Below, one piece after another: positions 31,796 to 41,251 of a DNA stretch of 64,000 bases. Below the pieces are notes generated by a model. That model ran no database searches. It was not told where the DNA came from and worked only from the letters and a program-made list of their open reading frames with translations. Both the position numbers and the translations under genes were made by a program. Within the stretch, counting starts at the first letter, position 1; each line of letters begins with the position of its first letter. Location: assembly GCA_949317995.1 (NCBI GenBank), contig OX439043.1:3030501-3094500 (forward strand), in the 5' to 3' direction. The stretch is from Acholoe squamosa. Taxonomy: Eukaryota; Annelida; Polychaeta; Phyllodocida; Polynoidae.

Positions 31796-32435
31796 GTCAA
31801 CGCGAGATGACTGGGACCAGTCCAACACCGACGAAGCCGGCCCTGAAAGACCAGAAACCTCCTCAGCCGAAAAATACCCAGGTCAGGAAACCAGTTACCC
31901 TCAATACTCAGGAGGAACGAACCCTAATGGCGGCAGCGGAAATACACGCAGCAGAAGGGCCGACACCCCCATCCCAGAGGCCCGCTACAACTGGAGGAGC
32001 AACCCCCGCACCCCAGCAAGGCCAAAATGCCTAATAGCAGGGTGCAGACTGTGCTCCAGCACCCCTGAGGGTTTTGTCTGCCCCTGCTCCTACACAGGCA
32101 TCAGGTTCAGAACCCTAGTATCCCAGAGACACTACACCACCACCACCTTCACCAATAGCACCTCAAACCTAGATCACCAGGACAACAAAAATGACAATAG
32201 CTCCGAGTCTGAAGATTCTGATTCTTCAACCTCTACTTCTGCCGAACCAGGCAACCTGGCCTCGGTGGAAGAAGATTTTAGAGACATAGATTTAGACCCC
32301 AGCACTCCCATAAAAAGAGCGGCACTCAGAAGGAAGTGGGCAAGAGGCAGATTCTACATAAGAACCCCCAGACCCCACCCTAACCTACCCCCCTCCAGTG
32401 TCAGTGCTGGAGACAGTAAACCATGGAAACATTAA
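31796..32435 (+). CDS. ATG-less 3' exon ORF, Cys-rich and acidic (candidate regulatory protein)
   Basis: From the acceptor at 31795 the frame starting TCA at 31797 runs 212 codons to TAA at 32433-32435 without an ATG, so it needs an upstream exon. The donor at 17133 offers the right phase. Features in order are a polar N-terminus, a Cys cluster (C-x4-C-x2-C-x8-C-x-C in CLIAGCRLCSSTPEGFVCPC), a Ser/Asp/Glu-rich stretch (SSESEDSDSSTSTS) and a basic patch (KRAALRRKWARGRF). This plan of Cys motif, acidic and basic regions resembles viral regulatory proteins in general, but no family is recognised. A second frame (31807-32034, 75 residues) overlaps it. Confidence 0.5.
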
Positions 32436-33759
32436 TATTCAGAAAGTCATGTAAACCCCTCCGAATTCAATTACAAATCAGTGTTATTCTTACCTTCCTT
32501 TCCATATTTATCGATTGTAGGGACACAATTTAAAACACCCCCCCAAGAACCACAGTACCGCTTTCATTTGTAGGTGATCTTTAATTCGATCTGCAAGGTT
32601 TAAACGATTTCTCCACGATTGTAAAATAAAACCAAACTCATCTTGTACCATCTTAACCAATAAACCACCATACATTTACTTGTAAAAACTCTGTGTAAGC
32701 TTAGAGTTGACCTGGCTGGCAGATCAACCCTAGCTTTCAGGTGCCACAGAGCCCCCCATCTCTCTTTTCAAGCCCAACCATGTCATTGCATTTATGGGTT
32801 TTAGCCTCAGTAGAAAACCATGTGTGAAAAATGTTTTGAAATATTTATTGTCTCAAGAAGTTGAACATCCAGAGCCTGTAATTTCCACTACTAAAATTCT
32901 ACAGAATGCCACCTCGGCAAGCCTTTCAACCCCAAAAGTAACAAGTGACAACTACCTCGGGCCAAATGCCCCCTTTTCCAAAAATCCAAAATTTTTTTTT
33001 TTTTTTTAAAAAAAAAAAAAATTCACATTTTCACCAACCTCTCGGCTCTGGGTGAACAGTTTCTCCTTGCATGCAAGTTTGTGTTTTCAATTTTTTATGT
33101 ACAAGCTAGTCCAAAAGAGATCGTCGTTCACATCTCACTGTATGTCACTGATGATCGTCACCTCGCCCATATAAGTAGCTTAGCAGCGCTACCACTACTG
33201 CTCAATCATTAACTTATTTGTTAAAACCTTGTATGTAAGGACAGCATGTACATATTTTCACCTTATTTAAAACCTCTTTTAAACAATCTGTGCTTTTATA
33301 CCGCTGATGTATTTGTAATTTTATACCGTATATTTTTATACTGGATATAGAAAATGTATTTTGACAAATGTATGATGCACAGGACAGATCTAGTCATGTC
33401 CCTACCACCCTGCTCAGCCAGAGCAGTCTTAGTATCCTTAGCATTTATTTTTGTGGTGCTCAAGCCAGATTATTTTGAGTTAGTTCATAGAGTTTGCCTC
33501 AATTGAGAGGATGCAAGTTCAAGTAGTTTTAGCTAAGAAAAATATCAGTTGTTATCCAAGCTCCTATGTTTTGTACCAACTACTACCGGTAGAACCAAAT
33601 ATTGTACCCCCTTTTCACAAGAAACTTGGTAATATTAATCTTTACCCAGCGCTGAACATCTTTTCAGCCCCCTATTTCACATTTTATACTTGAGCATGTC
33701 AATGGACTTGATATAGACTCTCATTCCTTATAATTATACTCCCTTTAACCTCATGCAGA
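32436..33759. other. 3' untranslated part of the LTR element
   Basis: No coding frame is supported. A long T-run next to an A-run lies at about 32988-33020. Near 33697 a short stretch ATGTCAATGGACT repeats the LTR start. Confidence 0.6.
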
Positions 33760-33781
33760 GATGAGTGGGAATGTGGGGATA
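33760..33781 (+). other. Polypurine tract
   Basis: AGATGAGTGGGAATGTGGGG is a purine-rich run directly before the 3' LTR, as needed for plus-strand priming. Confidence 0.6.
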
Positions 33782-34352
33782 TGTCAATGGACTATTCTAT
33801 GTATTATAATTATGAACGACATACTCAAACCAAACTGGCCAAGCTACCCCCTAGTTCAAACCAAGGTCAACCTATTTTTCGCTTAGCAGGGTGAAGAGTT
33901 CACACCTGCCCTCCTCCAGTGGGAAATCCCCAGGCTCCCTCCTGTGGATCCCCCACTGGAGAACTCAACTATTTTTAGATTCACCTAGCCAATAGGAGCA
34001 GCTCACCCCTCCTACCACAGATTGGGACTGAGCAGAACCACCGACTCAGCATATTTGAGTCGCTCCCTATACTAAAAATAGAAAGTACAGAAATAGACAC
34101 GACGTCATCTGGGCTTGCTCCTGACTATATAACCTAGTCAGGATCAAGCCTCAGCATCTTATTCTTCTCCAACCTAGACCCTACGACACTCAGGTGCCTT
34201 GGCTTAGGATATAGCTTGGTCAGACTGGCGAGTACTATATTGTACACTGTATCAGTTACTCATCATGCCAATCTTACAATAAAGCTGGATCATCAACTGA
34301 ATTGTCTGGACTCCTGTTACCTCACTTCATGACATGTAACGAGACATTGACA
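33782..34352 (+). repeat. 3' LTR, 571 bp
   Basis: It is identical to the 5' LTR except for C at 33880. It contains TATATAA at 34126-34132 and AATAAA at 34278-34283, and is followed by the CTTC duplication. Confidence 0.95.
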
Positions 34353-34376
34353 CTTCTAAATGTGCGACTTCAGTAC
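34353..34376. mobile_element. Right end of the split TIR element
   Basis: ATGTGCGACTTCAGTAC is the inverted partner of the left end at about 16097. The rest of this small element lies before the 5' LTR. Confidence 0.55.
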
Positions 34377-34378
34377 CA

Positions 34379-35050
34379 CTTTGTTAGGATGGGTCACATA
34401 TATTATAGGTTTCTAGATACAGCTATACCTGGAGATAAATGCAAGCGAATAACTAAATCCAGCTTTCTGCGCAATAGATGGTATAATGAAGACTGCAAAA
34501 CAGCTAGAAAAATGGTACATGAGTATAGTAAAATGTATGACATTGAATCTCGAGTCCACAGGGAAAGATACTCTGAACTAAAGAAAAAATACAAGAGAAT
34601 AATTCAAAAATCTAAAAGAACAGCTAAAAGGAATGAGGCTAAAGAGCTTGAGGACATGATTGAAAAAGAAAACAGTGAAAGATTTTGGAAATCCTGGCAA
34701 AAATTACAGAGTAAATCAAAACAGTGTGACATCCCAATAGATACCTTTGTTGCATATTTTAAGAAACAGCAAACTCCTCCATACATTGAATATTTTGACT
34801 ATGATAATATGAATACTGTTGAAGAATATGTCAACCAGTTTGAATTTGGATATGGGCCAAATTGTATTGATAAATCAATTGAATCTCTCCTTGACTCCCC
34901 AATTACTATGAATGAACTTGAATCTGCCCTCAAAGCCTTAGAAATTAAAAAAGCAACCGGAACTGATGGCATACCATCTGAGTTCCTTAAAGAAGGAGGG
35001 AAAACTCTCACAGAGGTGTTATATGTTGTATTCAGCTGTGTGTGGGAGAC
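34379..35050 (+). pseudogene. LINE-A ORF2, region between endonuclease and RT plus RT start
   Basis: The frame gives SSFLRNRWYNEDCKTARKMV, a Lys/Arg/Glu-rich helix, ERFWKSWQKLQSKSK and ALEIKKATGTDGIPSEFLKE. The last matches the KxxGxDGIPxE RT-0/1 motif. It ends at TAA near 35050, where the Crypton-like element is inserted. RT continues at 38354. Confidence 0.85.
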
Positions 35051-35054
35051 ATAA

Positions 35055-35190
35055 GGAAATGTCAACGCGCATTGAATATTTGAGGGTCGTATCCCCCTCG
35101 GTGAGTGCCTCGCATCACACTCGGCCATATAACGGCCTCGTGTGATACGAGGCACTCACCCTCAAATATTCAATGCTCGTTGACATTTCC
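35055..35190. repeat. Long hairpin at the left end of the Crypton-like element
   Basis: GGAAATGTCAACGCGCATTG and AATATTTGAGGG on the left are mirrored by CCCTCAAATATT and CAATGCTCGTTGACATTTCC on the right. Between them GGTGAGTGCCTCG and CGAGGCACTCACC form an inner stem. It could be part of the terminus or a separate palindromic MITE. Confidence 0.65.
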
Positions 35191-35882
35191 ATTTATTACA
35201 TGGTTCCCTACTCCTAATTTGCTTTAAATAAAGAATTATAACAATATTTACGTTTATTGTTTTGTCGTTTCGACGTCTGATCGTGTTGTGACCGCCATAT
35301 TGGATTTTCTTTATATATCACTACGCGAGGACAGTTAGCCGCACGGCCATGCCCATTCTCGCATCTTCTTCGTATAAAAATTTTTTTAAATTTGAAATAT
35401 AGCCATATTATGTGTCTTTTTGAACTTCATAATTTATGAATAATGAAACACAGTCACACTGCAGCCCGACAACAGCCAATATCCCGTTAATAATACAAAT
35501 TTTAAAAATGGGACGCCGTGGACTATGTTTTGTCGCCCCCGTGCACGGAGTCTAACCGCCCGAAGCTACCCGACGTCATCGTTTTTTTTTTTTAAATTCC
35601 ATTTTCTTCGTATTTCATCTATTTTAAGTACTTTAAATGGTGAATAATAATGTTTTAATCAATAATCTATCCAATGAAGGTAAGACAAGAAGTGTTAATG
35701 AGAAAATTGCAACATGTTTTATTTAAATTAGCCGACGTCACATCCTGGCATTCAAACTTTTGGCGCAAACATCCTTGCATTCTAACTTTTGGCGTGAACA
35801 TGGCGGGTTGGCAGGGACGCAGCCCGCAACATATTTACAACAGTTTTTCGGACATTACTGCGGAAATACTTAATGACATGCT

Positions 35883-38133
35883 TTAGGAAGAAGACACCTG
35901 GTAGTTTATCGTGAGATTGATGTTACCAGTGATGTTTGCATTAGCAAACATCCCCTGGACACTTGATGCAAGTCGGTGGATATTTTGTTCGTGCATCACG
36001 CTGGAGACCGGGTCACCTACTTCGACTCGCCGGCCTTCCCCTGCAGGGCCTCCCGTCAACTCCACTTCCATGGTGGGCGATGTGTCAATGGACTGTACTG
36101 CTGGACTATTATCAATAGACTCTAATGGAGGTCGACCGAGGGCTGCTGAGGGCCTGGTTTAACGTGTAGTGCCTTTATCCCCTCGGTCCCTCCCCTCGCT
36201 GCAGCTCACACTGGAGTTTTCTTTGTCGTCGTCACACCACTGGATGGATTTACATTTCGCTGAGCACACTTGGGAGTCAGGTAGGGTTCTTTTACTTGGC
36301 TTGCTATTGCCCGAAATGATGTTTGAAAGCACCCTCTGCTGTTGTCTATTGGGTATGTTATAGGCCCCAATGGAAGCCTCATTCTTGTGTCCGGCATGTT
36401 GTGCCACATAGGTTGTGGGCACTCCAGCAGCCATGAGGGTGGTGATACTGGTTTTCCTCAGGGAGTGATTTGTTTTCTTGCCCTTGACACCTCCTTTCTT
36501 ACATACTGTCTTAACGATACCCTGGAGGGTATTCACCCCCATATTGCCCAGAATATATCCAACTTCATCATCAATTGTAGCCGTTGGGTGAGGGGTCAAA
36601 AACATTGGGGCCTCATCGTCCAACATGGCCTGGGGGCGGCGAGACCTGTATTCCTTATAGTACCAGACAGGGCACCTGTCCTCCAGGGTAGCCCAGATAA
36701 GTGGAGGGAAGGCACGGGGCTCAGTGTTACCCCCCCTTGTCTTGGTTATCTTCTCAGTACACTCTAGATATTCCACCCCATCACTGTCAATGTTCAGTTC
36801 TACGTCCCCCCATGCCATCTGTTTGGCCTCATGGCTGGCACGCTCGCCAAAACCCATGTTAAAAAGAAAAAGAAAATAGTTTCCTGCAGGGTACGGGGAT
36901 CTGTCATGCCTAAACTCCCATTTTCCCATAGGCAGTTGAGTTCAGCTGGTGTTATGGCCTCTGCTCGATTGGGACGATTTCCTTTACCAAGTGCCTTAAG
37001 CTTTATCCTTTTGGCATGCAACACCTCCCTGGACATTTCAAATCGAGCATCCTTAAGTGGGTCAGCCTCATAGTCCTGTTCTTTCAGGTGCCTGTCCAAA
37101 AATAGTGGTAAAAAAAAATTAATATTAACTCAGATTTAACTCACATTTAGGTCAAAATTTTAGTGTACTTTAAAACCAATAATCCCATTCATATTTGCAA
37201 GTCAAAAATATTATTACACATGTAAGGGTTTCCACAGTCTTAGAATTTAATTTTTACATACCTCAAGATGCCCCTGTGAATGGAGGTAAGGGTGTCTGGT
37301 TCATGCTCCTCTCCATTCACCTTTTTCTTTGCTATTATGTAGTTACAGAGAAACTGGTCAAGTTCCCTGGGTGGAATATCATGGCATGGGCGATTCTCTT
37401 GGCAAAACTTGTCCAGCCACTTCTGGAAGGCATTCACAACCTGAAATTAATGTATAAAAGAATATTATTTTAGGCTGTAGTCTAAATCGCTGTTTAACGG
37501 GAGGATTTGGACGGGATCTTGCAGTGGGACGGGTATGATGCACACACTTAAACTAGGTCACTACAGCGCCTAACGACGGTAACTAAGGAATATTCACACT
37601 CGAGCGTCTTTGTTTACATTTTAGCGCACGGTGTTTGGGGGTCATTTTAATCCTTTAGCAGTCAAATTTTGCAAATTTAACATGAAATAATGAAAATTTA
37701 GACATACCTGGGTGGTTTTACGCACAGTGTTTTTGTTTTTAGCGCTGGCAATGTATCCCTTTAATTCATCTCTCTCCAGTATGACGGGATTCACTGGGCC
37801 GGTATTCACAGGGACGGGAGCTTCCAGTTGGACGGGTACTGCAACTTGTAGGTCCCGAGGGTCTTTACTGTACAGGGTGGGATCTTCCAGAGCTTCTTTT
37901 TGTGATGTAGAGGCTAGCAAATAGTCTAAATCGCTGTTTAACGGGAGGATTTGGACGGGATCTTGCAGTGGGACGGGTTCTTGTTGGACGGGAAACTCCT
38001 CCAACTGCACCTCAAACAGCCCTATGCTGTCAATATCGTACATTCCACGATCCACCTCATCGTTAATCACATCCATGTTACAGATCTCTTCATAGGAACA
38101 ATTAATATCTGCTTCAAACTCCCCCTCTGGCAA
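35883..38133 (-). pseudogene. Crypton tyrosine recombinase (DUF3504-like), frameshifted
   Basis: Minus-strand exons are 38133-37708 (start MPEGEFEADIN, acidic), 37440-37262 and 37091-35883. Exon borders are GT-AG and agree in phase. Exon 2 (NAFQKWLDKFCQENR, LDQFLCNYIIAKKK) is the helical N-terminal core-binding part. Exon 3 carries the catalytic half, with NHSLRKTSITTLMAAGVPTT and YVAQHAGHKNEASIGAYN giving the H-x-x-R, H-x-x-H and Tyr signature. One frame change in a T-rich run near 36865-36885 separates LQETIFF from NMGFGERAS. A TAA at 36159-36161 precedes 92 further in-frame codons ending GNINLTINYQ. Two lesions make it nonfunctional as read. Confidence 0.8.
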
Positions 38134-38353
38134 GCCAGAAAATTATATATGTTTACTTAGCTTAGATATGTACTACGATGACGTAGCACGAAGACGTAGC
38201 ACGATGACGTAGCAAAAAAACGATGGGACTACTTTCACGTGATCACGTGCCATGTAATACGAACGTATTGTATCACACCCCCCCATTGAATACGGCCGCT
38301 GTAGTACTTTAGCATAGTGTCGATGGTATTAACCATGTAATAAAGGGACATTC

Positions 38354-38935
38354 CCCATGAAATGGGTAGAAGGCATTATTAGTCCTCTACACAAGAAAGG
38401 TGACACAGGCAATCCTGATAACTATAGGCAAATTACTGTTATGAACAGCACCTGTAAATTGTTTGAAATCGTCATCAATAATAGACTTAAGTTCAATAAT
38501 GCTATGCTAAACCAGAATGATCCACTACAAAATGGATTTGTTGAAGACAGGCGGACATCTGATAATGTATTTATACTCTACACAGCTGTCAAGACAGTGC
38601 AAGCTGAGTGTAAGCCCTTATATTGTTGCTTTATTGATTTCACTAAAGCTTTCGACTATATAAATAGAAGAGCTCTTTTCTACAAGCTGATGTGTAACAA
38701 GGTCAAAGGGAAGTTATTACAAATCCTTATGAATCTGTATGAGAAATCCCATTTTAAAGTGAGAGTAAACTCTATCTTAAGTGAGGACATAGATAGTGCA
38801 TATGGTGTACTACAGGGAGGAGTTCTGAGCCCAAAGTTGTTCAACACCTTCTTAGCAGATATTAATGAATACCTGGTTGCTGAGAGTGGAGTAAACATAA
38901 ATGGTTCAGCCGTTGCATATCTCTGCATGCGCGCA
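38354..38935 (+). pseudogene. LINE-A ORF2, reverse transcriptase motifs 1, A and B
   Basis: The frame holds ISPLHKKGD, PDNYRQITVMNSTCKLFE, CCFIDFTKAFDYINR (motif A with catalytic Asp) and YGVLQGGVLSPKLF (motif B). It stops being LINE-like after GSAVAYL, just where the YxDD motif should begin, so the copy is truncated. Confidence 0.85.
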
Positions 38936-40334
38936 GAGTAACCGGTCATTAGATTTTGTTTTTTAACAGTAAATTGAGGGGGTGTATTCGATTCAATTCA
39001 ATTGACATAGCCAAACATGCATGGATTATATTCAAAAACCTATTAATTTCAAGTTAAATCGATAGAATCTATTGAATTCTCCGTCGAAAATGTGACTTCC
39101 GGCAAGGAGGGGTCGCGCATGCACACAAAACATCGAAATCCAAAATGGCGGACAGCGAGAGGATCGCCTTACAGTGCTATCAAAACTGCTGGATTATAAC
39201 AAAATGGAGGAGAATTACAGTCTCTCATTCATTTCTATGGTTAATATGGATGCTTATTCAAGACCTGCTGATATTGTGCAATGCCTAACTCGCCAGGAGA
39301 GGAGTTATTCGCCAATGAAACATGTGAGCGATAAAGGGTGTATTCTCCATAGCCTTAAGCATTGAGTCTTTGACACACTGTCACTATAGTACCAGTCACC
39401 AATGGTAGGTCTTGGACACTCCAACTAGCCCTGTCAGAATTTTTTTTATCTTTTCTTCCTATACATTGTACTTCAACTCATATGTGTCAAAACCTGGGCC
39501 ATATGTGATGTATATCACATGTTAAATTTTTTTATTGAAGGGCTGGACTATAATGCAGGTATATATGAGTTACCATCATCTCTTATTCCTATGCTCATGA
39601 AAATTGTACAAAATTCTATCACAATATTGAAAAAGTCATTCCAATATCACTGCTGAAAACCATATATTTGCAGTTACATATTAAATGTTTAAGATTGAAA
39701 TTGAATTCTGGAATCATTTCTTGAATCTATTGCAGTGTAGTTTTGGACTTTTTGTTAAATTAGTTTTTTTTTGCAGCACATATAAATGGAAACAGCTGCA
39801 ACCACACCAAACACTTGGCATTCTACACTGAAAGAATAGCACAGTGACCAGAATAAGATAAACAAAGCAAAACCTGTCAACTTGAGCTTGTCAAACCTGG
39901 CACAGACTCTTTATGTTGACAACTTCTATGCCTAAGTTGATAAGTTAAGGGTGTCTCACTCAAAGGTTCAGGTAGGGCCATCTGCCAGGGCCATATGATT
40001 ACAAAGTCGTCAACATGAAGAGTCTGTGCCAGTCCGGCGAATTAAAATTGACCGGTTTGAAGACCCCATATTGGATTGTCTTTATTTTGTAATGCGATGT
40101 CTGTCCTTATTTCTAGGAAATTGCAAAGCCTGTGGTATATAAGCTACTCCTATGTATAAGCCACACCCGGAATTCAGGCTACTACTATGAACATAAAGTC
40201 GGAAATGAATTATCAACCTTTGAATCCAGTAGGTAATTGATCATAGTCACCCGCGTTAGCTTTGGTTACCAAGTGGCCAGCGCCCTATATGGTCATATAC
40301 AGCATTCGATCTCACTTTCACTAAAACATCACTC
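38936..40334. other. Interval without recognised gene
   Basis: Around 39143 there is AAAATGGCGGACAGCGAGAG, a Kozak-like start with a short open frame that could be a first exon, but no downstream exon is found. The rest is AT-rich. Confidence 0.5.
39895..40036. repeat. Inverted-repeat element, about 140 bp
   Basis: CTGGCACAGACTCTTTATGT and TGAC on the left are nearly complementary to GTCAACATGAAGAGTCTGTG and CCAG on the right. It is MITE-like and noncoding. Confidence 0.55.
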
Positions 40335-41110
40335 ATGGTGGTGACTCTGACTCTATATCCACAGTCTCATATCATGGTGGTTGACTCTGACTCTATATCC
40401 ACAGTCTCATATCATGATGGTGACTCTGACTCTATATCCACAGTCTCATATCATGATGGTGACTCTGACTCTATATCCACAGTCTCATATCATGATGGTG
40501 ACTCTGACTCTATATCCACAGTCTCATATCATGGTGGTGACTCTGACTCTATATCCACAGTCTCATATCATGATGGTGACTCTGACTCTATATCCACAGT
40601 CTCATATCATGGTGGTGACTCTGACTCTATATCCACAGTCTCATATCCAGAGGGTGGTTGACTCTGACTCTATATCCACAGTCTCATATCATGGTGGTGA
40701 CTCTGACTCTATATCCACAGTCTCATATCATGGTGGTGACTCTGACTCTATATCCACAGTCTCATATCCAGAGGGTGGTTGACTCTGACTCTATATCCAC
40801 AGTCTCATATCATGGTGGTTGACTCTGACTCTATATCCACAGTCTCATATCATGGTGGTGACTCTGACTCTATATCCACAGTCTCATATCCAGAGGGTGG
40901 TTGACTCTGACTCTATATCCACAGTCTCATATCATGGTGGTTGACTCTGACTCTATATCCACAGTCTCATATCATGATGGTGACTCTGACTCTATATCCA
41001 CAGTCTCATATCATGGTGGTGACTCTGACTCTATATCCACAGTCTCATATCCAGAGGGTGGTTGACTCTGACTCTATATCCACAGTCTCATATCCAGAGG
41101 GTGGTGGGAT
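40335..41110. repeat. Minisatellite, 39/40/43-bp units, ~19 copies
   Basis: The unit is TGACTCTGACTCTATATCCA then CAGTCTCATATCATGATGG, with 40-bp (GGTTG) and 43-bp (CCAGAGGGTGG) variants. On the minus strand the unit encodes YETVDIESES followed by a stop in most variants. It begins exactly where the in-frame C-terminal extension of the CARD-PTB gene ends, so the array seems to have grown from coding sequence. Confidence 0.9.
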
Positions 41111-41251
41111 GTCTTCTACATCTACATCATGAGGAAGAGCCACCTTGGTGTAATTAGGATCAAGTTCCCGCTCTTCAGATGCCTGAGAGTAGATCGGTAA
41201 TGGTTTCTCTTGTTCAGCGCTTTGTAGGTTGCACTTTGCGAGTTCATAATT
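41048..41251 (-). other. In-frame extension after the CARD-PTB stop codon
   Basis: After TAG (41254-41252) the same frame stays open for 68 codons to TGA at 41047-41045. It encodes tyrosine motifs such as NYELAK, PIYSQA, DPNYTKVALP and SGYETVDIESE in an acidic context, as expected of the tail of a DOK-like adaptor. Either the UAG is a recent nonsense change or sequencing error, it is read through, or an exon begins at the CCTAG acceptor there. Confidence 0.55.

Larger units (their letters stand above)
16499..34352 (+). mobile_element. 17.85-kb env-bearing LTR retroelement (Ty3/Gypsy-like)
   Basis: Two direct 571-bp LTRs begin TGTCAATGGACT and end ACATTGACA. They differ only at 16597 (A) versus 33880 (C). 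CTTC flanks both ends (16495-16498 and 34353-34356), a likely 4-bp target duplication. Inside are a primer-binding site, gag, pol (protease, RT, RNase H, integrase with GPY/F), an unknown ORF, env, a multi-frame 3' exon and a polypurine stretch. At nearly 18 kb it is about two to three times the usual Gypsy length. The domain order PR-RT-RH-IN places it with Ty3/Gypsy or retrovirus-like elements. The near-identical LTRs point to a recent insertion. Confidence 0.93.
35051..38353 (-). mobile_element. Crypton-like (tyrosine recombinase) element
   Basis: About 3.3 kb interrupts the LINE-A RT. It holds a minus-strand, three-exon tyrosine-recombinase gene. TTTATTACATGGTT occurs at about 35191-35204 and inverted at about 38332-38345, and CATTCC/GGAAATG lies at both rims, so the element has inverted subterminal repeats. 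Classical Cryptons lack terminal inverted repeats, so the ends deserve attention. The exact borders are uncertain by about 10 bp. Confidence 0.7.
11670..38935 (+). mobile_element. LINE-A: decayed APE-type non-LTR retrotransposon, host of nested insertions
   Basis: Four collinear plus-strand pieces carry successive LINE domains: ORF1-like (11670-12471), endonuclease N half (about 12500-12807), endonuclease C half (15466-16097), RT N region (34379-35050) and RT motifs 1, A and B (38354-38935). The gaps are filled by a fold-back element, a small TIR element that holds the LTR retroelement, and a Crypton-like element. The piece stops just before the RT YxDD box, so the copy is also 3'-truncated. 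The apurinic-type endonuclease upstream of the RT suggests a CR1/Jockey-like clade, which is inferred. Confidence 0.8.

Noticed and set aside
36342..36767. Plus-strand 141-codon frame
   Set aside because: It is the shadow of the minus-strand Crypton recombinase exon.
40335..41132. Plus-strand DSDSISTVSYHDG repeat protein
   Set aside because: A by-product of the 39-bp unit length; the array belongs to the minus-strand gene tail.
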